Origin: Manis javanica
Taxonomy: Eukaryota; Chordata; Mammalia; Pholidota; Manidae
Length of the DNA stretch: 64,000 nt
Assembly: GCF_040802235.1 (NCBI RefSeq)
Contig: NC_133164.1
Location: forward strand, 113,540,302-113,604,301
Reading direction: 5' to 3'
Positions 22,278 to 32,020 of this stretch are shown one piece after another (position 1 is the first letter of the stretch; each line of letters starts with the position of its first letter). A program made the position numbers and the translations under genes. Under the pieces are notes generated by a model, which did no database searches, was not told the DNA's origin, and worked only from the letters and a program-made list of their open reading frames with translations.

Positions 22278-22285
22278 TTGTTTAC
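22278..22285 (+). promoter_or_regulatory. FOXO-type site TTGTTTAC
   Basis: Exact match to the FOXO (DAF-16 family) binding element, in an AT-rich pocket of the otherwise GC-rich promoter, about 475 bp upstream of the start codon. An 8-mer match alone is weak, but its location is notable because PHLPP1 dephosphorylates AKT, the kinase that inactivates FOXO. Confidence 0.4.
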
Positions 22286-22573
22286 CCTGAGGCCCCGCCC
22301 CCTGCCCTCCTCCGGCTGTCCCCACTCCTCCCGGGAATGCGGTCAGGCTACTGATACATATTCATGAGGCCCGCGTGGAGCTCCGACCCTGCCGGCCCCC
22401 CCCGCCCCCCGCCTTCCCGCTCCCTGCGCTTGATTAATATTCAATGAGCCCAGCTTCGCGGCTGGTTCGCCACGGCGAGTGGGGGCAGCGGGCGGGGCCT
22501 GCGCTCGGGAGCCGGCGACCCGGGTGGGGAGCGCGCCGGGGGGCGGGGGCGGCGGTGCAGGCGAGCGCGCGGG

Positions 22574-22618
22574 ATGGGACACCGACACACCGACGGAATG
22601 CTCCGAATTGCCACATAA
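22574..22618 (+). CDS. Short upstream ORF in the presumed PHLPP1 5' UTR
   Basis: ATG at 22574 opens 14 codons (beginning MGHRHTDGML) and stops at TAA 22616-22618, 141 nt before the PHLPP1 start codon and in the same frame. Its start context is strong (G at -3, G at +4). The same TAA closes the main frame upstream, so 22760 is the first in-frame ATG after it. Whether the uORF is transcribed depends on the unknown transcription start. If it is, it could dampen translation of the phosphatase. A second upstream ATG at 22444 has a weak context. Confidence 0.4.
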   Translation: MGHRHTDGMLRIAT

Positions 22619-22759
22619 TCCCCTGGAACGGCCGCGGCGAGCGCCATTGGCTTCTCTCTTCTCCGCGCGCCGCCGCCGCCGTCTCCCACCTTCGCCTCAC
22701 CGCCTCTCTCTGCGCCCGCTGCCTCCGGAGCTGGGGGGGAAGCGCGGAGCCCCACCGCA

Positions 22760-24278
22760 ATGGAGCCCGCTGCCGCGGCTACGGCGCAGCGACTCCCAGG
22801 GGCCAGCGGGGAGGACCGAACTCCGGCCCCAGCGGCCGCGGCGGCGGCCGGGGGCGGCCGGAGCCCAGAGCCTGCGCTGACCCCGGCGGCCCCGGGCGGC
22901 GGGGCGTGGGAAGAGGCTCCCGGCCGGGCGCAGCCGGGGCCGCTGCCGGGCCGCGCGGGAGGCACGGGCCGGAGGCGGCGGCGCGGCGCTCCCTTGCCCT
23001 CCGCCGGCGGGGCCGTCCCGGGGTCCGCGGCCGGCAGCGGCGCCAACTCCCTCCTCCTGCGGAGAGGGCGGCTGAAGAGGAATCTGTCCGCGGCCGCCGC
23101 CGCCTCGTCTTCGTCCTCGTCCTCGTCGTCGTCGGCCGCTGCCGCCTCGCTCCCCCCCGGAGCCGCCGGCCTCCCCGCCTCCTGTTCGGCCTCGGCTTCG
23201 GCGTGCACCCGGAGCTTGGACAGGAAGACGTTGCTCCTGAAGCACCGGCAGATGCTGCAGCTGCAGCCGTCGGACCGGGACTGGGTGAGGCACCAGCTCC
23301 AGCGGGGCTGCGTGCACGTCTTCGACCGCCATATGGCCTCGACCTACCTGCGCCCGGTGCTCTGCACGCTGGACACCACTGCCGGCGAGGTGGCCGCCCG
23401 CCTGCTGCAGGTGGGCCACAAAGGCGGCGGCGTGGTGAAGGTGCTGGGCAAGGGGCCCGGACCCGCGGCCGGCGCGGAGCGGCCCCCGGACGCCGGTGCG
23501 CGACTCGCGCCCGCCGCGCCGCAGGACTTAGGGCCCGCGCCGGGGAGGAGCGGGCCGGCTGCCGTCGGGGACCCGCCGCGCGCCCCTCCCGCGGACCTGC
23601 CGCTGCTCCGCGGCGCGGACGGATGGGCTCGCCGGGCCCCCCGCACCAGCCCCGCGCTCTCGGACTCCAGCCCGGGAGAGCCGGGCGCCCCGCTCCTTCC
23701 GGACGGCCCGGCCGCGGGCCCGGCCTCCGACACCGAGAGCTTCAGTCTCAGCCCCAGTGCCGAGAGCGTGTCCGACCGGCTGGACCCGTACAGCAGCGGC
23801 GGCGGCTCCTCGTCGTCGTCCGAAGAGCTCGAGGCCGATCCGACCCCGGCCCCGACAGGGGCTCCGGGCCAGCCGCGCCGGCCGGGCCATTCTGTGCAGC
23901 CGCGGCCGGGAGCGGGCGCCTGGACGGCTTCCCCGACGGCCTCCCCGAGTCCGCCGCAGCCGAAAGCCCCGAGGGGCGTCGACGGCCCAGGCGAGGCCGC
24001 CTGCGATCGGCCTCGGGAGGAAAAGGCGGCGGCAGTTGGAACACTTAGCGGTCCCCCGTCAACCCCGGGTGGGAACGGGGTTACTGCGGAGAAGATGCCT
24101 CCACCGCCCACCCTGTACGTGCAGCTCCACGGAGAGACCACCCGGCGGCTGGAGGCGGACGAGAAGCCATTGCAGATCCAAAATGACTACCTCTTCCAAC
24201 TGGGGTTTGGGGAGTTGTGGAGGGTGCAGGAGGAAGGAATGGACTCGGAGATTGGCTGCCTCATCCGCTTCTATGCAG
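22760..24278 (+). CDS. PHLPP1: PHLPP1, first coding exon (residues 1-506 plus one base)
   Basis: PHLPP1 is a PP2C-family Ser/Thr phosphatase that dephosphorylates the hydrophobic motif of AKT (Ser473 in AKT1), PKC and other AGC kinases at membranes and in the nucleus. It was also described as SCOP, a circadian protein. Only the N-terminal extension is here; the PH, leucine-rich-repeat, PP2C and PDZ-ligand parts lie downstream. The translation starts MEPAAAATAQ with G at -3 and +4. Visible parts are an Ala/Pro/Gly-rich region (1-70), basic patches RRRRR (71-75) and RRGRLKRN (101-108) that look like nuclear-import signals, a Ser10 tract (116-125), and a conserved block (about 150-230) with DTTAGEVAARLL at 205-216 resembling a Ras-association/ubiquitin-like fold. 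A Ser/acidic block follows (about 324-360), then a highly conserved segment TLYVQLHGET...LIRFYA (451-506) just before the PH domain of the family. The exon ends in phase 1 at ctatgcag|GTAAGA, and reading on into the intron meets a stop after 12 codons. Identification is by recall of the human protein. Confidence 0.97.
23105..23134 (+). repeat. TCN triplet tract encoding ten serines
   Basis: Ten consecutive serine codons, mixed TCG, TCC and TCT, lie between two alanine runs of the PHLPP1 N-terminus. Codon mixing suggests an older, fairly stable tract; the last four codons are pure TCG. Length variation between species is likely. Confidence 0.85.
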
Positions 24279-24299
24279 GTAAGAAAATCATTTGCACTT

Positions 24300-27200
24300 T
24301 GACGTGTGGGGTGTAAACATTTCCAGGGCCCGAGGAATGAGCCAAGTCGGCTGTGGGTTTACCCAACCCGACAGTAAACGCAGGTCCTTGGGAGTCTTGT
24401 TACTTTACAGCTTTCACGTACAATCTGTAATAGTAATGTGAGCGATTTTTTTAATCCTCGAGTTTTCGTCAATCTTGAGGGCGCAGAGGTTGGGAAGCAA
24501 GGTGGAAGAGGTGGCAGAACCACCGGAAATTCGAGGAAGCAGATACTCCTCAAAGAGGCAGTGGTACATTTATTAATGAGAGTGTTTCCTTTGGGCTCCC
24601 TTTCTGGGCATGTTGCATTTGAGGCAGTTTGGGATTTCAGGTAAATTATCACGTGCATGTAATACAGACAGAGGAAAGTGATCAAGAATGCGTCGTGACA
24701 CTCTTCCCTGCGTAATATACCCCCAGGAGCTCGTTCTTTGTCAGCTGTGCACTCGTTCAGGTGTCATGCTTATTTGCGCACCTAGTCCTCTATAGAAACC
24801 TAAGAAATGTGATCCTTTGAGTGATTTTTTAGATGCTTTTTTTCCCAGAGCTTTTTTTTTCTTTATTTCAACTTCCTCTGCAAGTTTGAATCTTGTATCA
24901 AAAGTGATTTTGCCTTCTTCCTTCTCTCATTTATTATTTCTGGCCTTTAGAGCCAGAAGTGACCGTTGCGGTGTGACTTGCAACAGGGATCTCAGTAAGA
25001 CTTTAAGTGGTTAGAGTGTGATTTAAAATCCTAATTTTTTTTGTTCTACATTAAAGTTCTTTTTTATTTTTCTGTTAATCTATTCCAGCTTTACTGAAAT
25101 ATAATTACGTGTTAGATCAAATTCTTGACTAGGGGTGGCTAATGTTTCTCTTTTCGTTAAAGACTTAGAGCTGGCACTAAGTTAGGGATCTATAGATTCT
25201 GGTTGTTATATATGAGCTTTATAAGTTGTTTGCATCCTTTTCCTCCTCTGATTTGAAGAATTATGTTCTCAGTGATAAGGATTTTTATTTAGAATAGAAT
25301 TAGCCTAACAAAATTAGGTTAAATCTTCCACAACTTTACTATTCTAGTTTGTGCGTGATGGTGGAAAAATAATTATACTTGTAACTTCATTGATCTGTAG
25401 CCATTCTTTCTGATGTGTTTTTGGTCCAGCTTGTGTCCTAGTGGCAGTTTAATCAGTTTCAACGAAGAAAGCTTTACTGCCGCGTTGAAATATGCAGCAC
25501 CATTAGTGTTCCTGGTGAGGTGTTCCTCTAAGTGTCATTGAAGTGTTTTCTGTAATTCAGGTGGATTTCGGATGTATTTTTGTCTTATAAAGAAAACCTT
25601 ATCATAATAAGTCATAGTTAGGATATTTGCAGTATCTGAAGATATTGTCCTAACTGGATGACATGTCTAAAAGTTGATGGCCTAGAAAACAGGTGATTTT
25701 TTAAAAATGTAGGAGCAACAACTATGTCATTGTTTCCTGTAGCTCATGTAATTTGTAAAATACTTTTATTTTACAAAAGCATGAAGCGATAATCACACTT
25801 GGAGTGAGAACATTTTGTTAACATGAGAATGATAAATGCTCTTATTACCAAACTAAGTACACTGAAGGAAATACATAAGTATGTAGCAAGGGATATGTTA
25901 AACAAACAGTATTGAGCATATTTTTTTTATGGAAAAAGCTCTGCAATCTTTGTTTTCCTCATGGTTGATTATGTTGATCGTGATGAATGTCCATGGGAAT
26001 GGTTTTGGATGTCATAGTTAGGATATTTGAATCTTTGGTTCCCCTTTGTCTCTTCAGATGTATCTAAAGTATTCTAAGTGAATGATGTGAAATTTCAAAA
26101 AAATTACCTCAGTATAAAAGTGGCAAGTGGTTAAATCTTACCTTTCTGGTGTGGTCATTTTAATCTTTTGTTCTTTATGAAAAGCAGTAATTGTTACTTC
26201 ATTCTAAACTTACTTGCTCTTTTCTATATGCACAGCGTAAATATGTATTTGCCTCTATGTATACACTAGTAAAAATAACTAATGGGGAAGCCACACACAC
26301 TGTCAAACCTATTCTTGAATTTGAAGCCAGTGTACAGGTGTCCTAGAAGGAAGGTGCCTGGTTGTTATAAAGCTGTCTAATTGCTTATTGGTTTTTATGC
26401 AGAGTTGAATTTATTTTAATCCTGAGTTTACATACCAAATGTCTCTGTGTTGATATTCATTTGCCGTAAAACAAGATTTAGCATGTAGTGAGTCCACTTG
26501 CATTTTTGCAAGAAGTTTAGTTTTTGACCAATAAAAGGGTTTGTTATAAGGTGGTCTCACTCATTATGAGAACATTGTCAAGACTTCACGTGTAGTGAAA
26601 GTTTGTACCAAGCCGGAGGAGATTCCTAGAAATTATCCCTGTTTGGCAGTGGAATGCAGGACACCCAACAGGGAAATGTTACATTTTGGTAGTAAATTCT
26701 TTTCCTTAGGAAGAAGAGAATTAATGTTTGTTTTAGATCACACATTTTAAGAGGGTGTTGTGTACCATATTTGGAGTTTTTGTAATTTTACATATAATTT
26801 ACTTTTAAGTGTATTTTGCTGTATAATACTTTTGTTGATACATGCAGTTGGAGCTAAGGATAGGCTAAGAAGCTGCCTTTGAAACCCTTTGCATATTGTC
26901 CTGTTTTTAAATTAAGCTCCTTATCTGCTCTCTAGTTTATCAAGTTTTATCTAGTCAGCTGCCTTTTTTGAATTCTTGTTCAACTGAGGTCTTTCATTCT
27001 CTGGAGGGTCACCTTTCACTTAAATTTTAGTATTTTTAACCTGACTTGTTATTTTTAAAAGGCTTTGAAAGCCATTCGTGATTGCTTTGAATATTTAAAT
27101 ATTTATTTGGGTAAAATAAAATGAAAGTCTTTAATGAACTAAAAAGCATTAGACAAAAGGTGCTATCTATTACAGAGTTGTTAATGAAAAGTTAGCTTGA

Positions 27201-27995
27201 AAATTGTTATGGCACCTTTCAAACCACCATTCTCTTAGCTGATTTAAAATATGAAATATTTAAATGGTTTTATCTGAAGTTACTAGTCTGAAGTATGTTA
27301 CAGTCTATCAACACTTAATTTCCTTTTAAATTCAGCCATCTTAAATTTTACCTGTAAGAGAATAATTTTAGGTTACAAAAATTCAACAATTTAAGTTGAC
27401 GTAAGTTATGGACTTCAAAACATTAATGAGTTTGTGTTTTGGACCCTCTGGGGAGTCCGAATCAATGATGAAGGGCTGTATTGAACTCTATTTTTTAGTT
27501 TTTGACTCTTTTCTACCACCTCTTAGATTTAGTAGTGTAGCTACTTCAGTTCAAATTGTAATAGTGGGAAAAGATGTTGACAGAATGGAGAGTGCACCCA
27601 CTGTGTCTAGTGAGCCTTGGACAAAATATTTTTATGTGTGACTTCTTGGGATTGCCCAGGAGAAAATCTCCTTACCCTTCTCACATTTCTCTTTTTCTCC
27701 TCTGGGAACGATCAAACCTTACATGTTTTCCTATGTGGAAACTGAGAAGGGTGGTTCAGCATTAAGCTGTAATATTGACGAGCAGGATCTTATTACTATA
27801 ATTACAGCAGGATTGAGTAACGTGCTATGAACATGTGATACCCATGTGTGCTTGAACAGTCCTTTTAATTTTCAGAACAAAAGGTCTAACTTAGTTTTTG
27901 TATGTTTAAATTTTATATTTGTTGTTTTTGATGTAAACTCATGCTGCCTTTTCCTTTAGAACTGTGGTTTGATGACATCTTTTCATATGTTGGGT
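24300..27995. other. Intronic DNA, nothing recognised
   Basis: AT-rich, mostly unique-looking sequence. A short stretch near 25085-25130 ('ttactgaaatataattacgt') resembles an antisense L1 3' tip but is too short to call. Confidence 0.45.
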
Positions 27996-27999
27996 TTTA

Positions 28000-28180
28000 T
28001 TATCTTCAAAATCTTAAAAGGGCTTTCACATAAATTATCTCATTTGTTCTTTCAGAAACATTATTGGGGAGGAGTTGGTGTCAATCCTCTTTTTAGATGG
28101 GGAAACTGGTGAGCAGAGAGGTTTGCCTCTGGCTTGTGGTTTTTTCAGTCCTTGGCAGAGCTGAGAATAGAGAGCTTGGA
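28000..28180 (+). repeat. MIR-family SINE fragment
   Basis: 'cataaattatctcatttgtt' then 'ctttttagatggggaaactg' and 'cagagctgagaatagagagc' follow the order of a MIR/MIR3-type element. Confidence 0.6.
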
Positions 28181-28184
28181 TTAT

Positions 28185-31125
28185 TCTGTTTTGCAATTCA
28201 TATCACTTTCCATGAATTGGTGCTGAATTTCATTTACACTTGAATTTTTTCTTGTTTTTTTTAAAAGCATTCAGAAAATATACTATTTTTGTTGGTAATG
28301 AGGTGATACAATGCTCTAGTCCAAAGTGGTATTATTCCTTGTGAAATGTGGATGATCCTATCTTTATCATGCTGTCTTTAAAAACGTGAAGAACCAAGAC
28401 TGGCAAGTTAGACGGTCCAGAAAGAATACTGAACTGTTCTCAGTATTCTGATCGCAAGTAGTCATTCTTGCATTGAGTTGGTATGAAATGAAGTTTACCT
28501 ACTGACTCTTTATTCTCATATCCAAGCATGCCTCACTTGTTAAACTGTAAATTTTCATTGGCTAGAGAGAGTTAGCACTTCATCTGAAAAGTGGGTAACT
28601 TTTGAGAGTAGAGGTGTGACAATTTGGCTCCTTAAAAAGATAGCCTTACTTGGAGGTATTGAAAATAACCATCACGAAAGGTTTGCTTAAACCTTTTATT
28701 TAAAAATAGAATGACTTGTATTTTAGTAATCAATAGTGCTTTATTGGTGTCAGTATGGTATTGTACAATGTTTATGATTCATATGTAATATAGAGCTTAG
28801 AAAGTAACCTATGCTCCCTGCATTCATAGTTATTCCTAAAGTAGTGTGTCTTTTGTGCTAATGGTAGGGCTTAATGTGTGTAAATTAGTTTGTAAAGTTT
28901 CTGTCTTGGAAGTTGTATCCTTTTGTTGCTATAAGATTATTAAATCAGCTACCTTAAATGATTGGTCATCCAAAGATGATTTTTTAAAGAGCAAGGTGTT
29001 GTTTCTTATTTTCTTTCTTTTTGGAACCCTGATTTTGACTTATTGGTAACATATCATTCATTGACCTTGTATATGATCCAAGCCTTGTATAATACTCGAC
29101 ATTTTAATTTAAACATTTGTTGTATTGAATTTGTGGAATTTTGTTAAGCAACTGGTGATACGTGCCCTGATTCTTCAGCCTTCCATCCTGCTTGAGTCCC
29201 CAGGGATGTGCTGAACACACGTACACACAGAGGCATTTCTCCCATGGGAGGAGATTTTGGATGTGCCACATACTATTAATGTCTTCTGTTTCACGTGAGT
29301 GAAGCTCTATGCGGATTTTGAGAGAGCAGTTCTAAGTTTTCTTAGAGTTAACAGGTGTTTTTTCCCCCTTTTTCAAAGGCGTCTCTTACCTCAACTTTGT
29401 GATGAATTTAATGAGGCATCTGTCAAATGAGGCATCTTAGATTTAATGATTTTGTTATGTGCCAGGGTTGAACACAGTTCAGTCTATCTGTTCAGGAGAA
29501 GGGTTTAATTGTTGTACCATGAAAGTTGAGAGATCCTGAAGCCACTCAGTAGAAAAGCTTTTCCTTTAATAAAGATGCCTGACATTTTGAAAAAAAGATG
29601 TTATCGAAGTGTTCAAAACAGTCTAGGAAAATTAAGCCTTTAAAAAAAATCCCACCTTCTAAAACCCACTCTGCCACTGTAATTCCAGGCATCTGGTACA
29701 ACACTGGTAATGAGGGGTTTTGAATCTGGTCTCAGTCCCTGTGCTTCTAGGGCAAACCCTTTTATACTTACCTTTGGTTTTCTAAAGATAGTATAATTAA
29801 AACAAAACAAAAAAAAATTGACCATGTGGATTCTTCACATCTTAGGTATTTATAACCTAAGTCTGTGATTGGTTGTTTTTGGATTTGTATGAAACTTCAA
29901 CTCTAGGCCTTGGAAATTTTGATAAATTGAAACTCAAGGATCTGGAAAGAAGACTTTAATGACACTGATTAAGAAACATTAGTATACTTGGTTAACTACC
30001 CAATATCAGCTCTTTCAAGTTGGGTAATACTGTACTTTAGAATCAAGCGTAACAACAGTCACTGGATTACTGAAGTGTTACTATACTTTGATAGAGGTTA
30101 AATGGTTTTGTTATACATATTATATATTTGGTATACAAGTCCGGTATACCTTTTAATCTGTTAAATGAAGCAAAGTGTAATCATCCCATACTGACACATT
30201 CATGTTGAAATAATGTTTCCCTGTTGTATTTTTACATTTGAGATTGCATTAATATATTGTAATATGTATTTAATGATAAAGTGTCTCATTGAGTTATAAG
30301 TTCACTGGCCTCTAAGTGTGGAACCTGTAAGTTCTATTGGAAATTAAGTGAAAAATTTTATCTGTAGGACGTACATATTTTGTGTTGGTAAATGTCAGCA
30401 CTTTAGCAAAAGCAAAAAAATATTTAGAAATTTTTGTCATATACTTTCCCAGGTGAAGTTTGCTAAAGATAAACTAGTCTCATTTCCAGTTGCATGAAAG
30501 CATTCAGTTGAAGACTGAATAAAATTTGAAATAATTTGGTTTTGGATCTTTTCAATAATGAGTGAAACATCTAAGTAGAAATTTGAAGTTTGAGATAATT
30601 TTAATTGGTAGATTTTTTCCCCCTGCATTTTCAAGCAGGAAGAGCTTTGTATTCGTTGCTGTGTACTTCTACTCATACGTCTGATGGAGAGCAGTTAAAG
30701 AATGAATCTTTCATGTCTGCCTCTGTTAATAGTACATTAGAATGTTTGGACCTTCTTTTCAAATATGAGGCAAGTTTTAAATATAGCTGATGTAAGTATG
30801 ATCTGTACTTTTTTCATTGCCTATTTAATAATTACTTGGGTTTTACAATTAGTTCACTCCTGGTACATGATCCAAAGAGTGAAATTTTATACACAGAACC
30901 AGTTTTTTAAAAAAAATCTTTATTGTTAATTATGAGAAATATATTCCTAAGGAAGTCTTCCTTTGTTGCCATCCACGTATTTTGAGAGCCTGTCTGGCTG
31001 TATCTCAGTGCTTGAATGGGTGCTTAATTGTGGTTTCTGAGTTGGCTGTTGTGTCCCAGGGTCAGGGGAAAGTAACCTTGTTTTTCTCAAAAACTGCTCT
31101 GAGAAAAATTTTTTATGGTTTTATC
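28185..31125. other. Intronic DNA, no firm feature
   Basis: AT-rich, no named repeat. It contains one exon-like segment (30639-30791) bounded by acceptor- and donor-like sequences, treated as a low-probability candidate and discussed under findings. Confidence 0.4.
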
Positions 31126-31129
31126 TCAC

Positions 31130-31305
31130 ACTCTGAGAGAAAATGGTCTGTAGTTTAAAGAAACTGGTCTGCGAGTTGGGAAACTTGGTGTGGTTTTGGC
31201 CATTCATTTTACCCTGTCCTGGGCTTCACTTTACTCATCAGTATTAACAGTGAGCTTGGAGTAGAAAATGTCTAAGAGCTCTTCCAAATCTCAGCATTCT
31301 GGGCT
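31130..31305 (+). repeat. MIR SINE fragment
   Basis: 'gagttgggaaacttggtgtg', 'cctgggcttcactttactca' and 'ctcttccaaatctcagcatt' follow MIR order (complaint-free reading: core, then 3' part). Confidence 0.65.
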
Positions 31306-31844
31306 CCGTTAGAGAACCTTTTCAAATGAGGACAAAGTTGTAGCTGTTTTAAATTCTTTAAGACCTGTCCATGGGTTTAAAACAGTCAAATCCCTGCCTT
31401 TTCTTAGCGACAGAGGAATGGATTTGGACCTAATAATACACACAAGATAATTTGAGATAACCAACCAAAGCAGACCACCTTTTTGATGTAGATTAGGATT
31501 AATGACAATAGATAATGTTTGATTCACCCTCTTCCTCTGGTCCTATCTCTCTAAGTAGACTTTAGCGTGCTAGGGATGAATTTAATGAAGTACAGCCTTT
31601 TTAAAGTTAAAGTGAGATTCTTAAATTGATGCATAAAGCAAGATGCTTTCTTAATACAGTTTATAAAGTTTACTTTAATGATAAGTCTGTATTTGAGGGA
31701 TCTAAATGTGGAAAACTTACTGGTTCATTAGCTTTAATTGGTGGTGAGCTTTGTGCCTGTGTATTTGTGCCTAGAGTCAGTAGGGGAAAAAACACTCAAA
31801 ATAAAATTTTTATACTGTTATTTTCATTAGATTATAGAATTTAG

Positions 31845-31970
31845 GATCCTTTGGAGATCCTAACATCTGTATTTTTATAGGTGAGGAAAGCAAGCCTATA
31901 GAAGTCAAGTGTCTGGTCTAAGGTCATTGACCAAGTCAGTCTCAGAATTAGGAATAGCACCAGGATTTGG
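31845..31970 (+). repeat. MIR-family SINE fragment
   Basis: 'ttataggtgaggaaagcaag', 'tctggtctaaggtcattgac' and 'ggaatagcaccaggatttgg' match the typical MIR tail that mentions removal of a leading-strand A-rich phrase. Confidence 0.55.
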
Positions 31971-31972
31971 AT

Positions 31973-32000
31973 TATCCATCCATCCATCCATCCATCCATT
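31973..32000 (+). repeat. (ATCC)n microsatellite
   Basis: Seven uninterrupted ATCC units directly abutting the preceding MIR fragment, followed by a TTTC/TTTTC-rich stretch to about 32020. It is likely polymorphic. Confidence 0.9.
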
Positions 32001-32020
32001 TTCTTTCTTTTCTTTTCTTC

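Larger units (their letters stand above)
22080..24300. promoter_or_regulatory. PHLPP1: CpG island promoter of PHLPP1
   Basis: GC content and CpG density rise abruptly after about 22080 and fall after the exon 1 donor, against AT-rich flanks. The proximal part has GC boxes at 22247-22260, 22291-22301 and 22490-22498, and no canonical TATA box at a clear distance from the start codon. It also has an ACTACAACTCCC motif (22160-22171), an E2F-like TTTCCCGC (22128-22135) and a FOXO-like TTGTTTAC (22278-22285). The exact transcription start cannot be read from sequence; it must lie upstream of 22760. The island continues through the whole first coding exon, as is common for broad CpG promoters. Confidence 0.9.

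Noticed and set aside
22444-24048. A 534-codon + strand open frame overlapping PHLPP1 exon 1 out of frame
   Set aside because: GC-rich DNA has few stop codons. The frame shows only Arg/Pro/Gly-rich composition without domains, and the PHLPP1 frame over the same DNA is conserved. It is kept only as a possible uORF start.
22441-24141. Long antisense open frames across the CpG island (for example 22441-23208 and 23344-24141)
   Set aside because: They are complements of the GC-rich coding exon with low-complexity Ala/Gly/Arg composition, and no splice or start context supports an antisense gene.
24650-24655. CACGTG E-box near the start of intron 1, tempting because PHLPP1/SCOP is linked to circadian biology
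   Set aside because: The same 6-mer or a one-base-extended form occurs at several other places (for example near 41855 and 56297), no more than chance would give in 64 kb.
25613-26029. An 18-base phrase (gtcatagttaggatattt) found twice 400 bp apart
   Set aside because: The surrounding sequence does not match, so it is too short to call a duplication.
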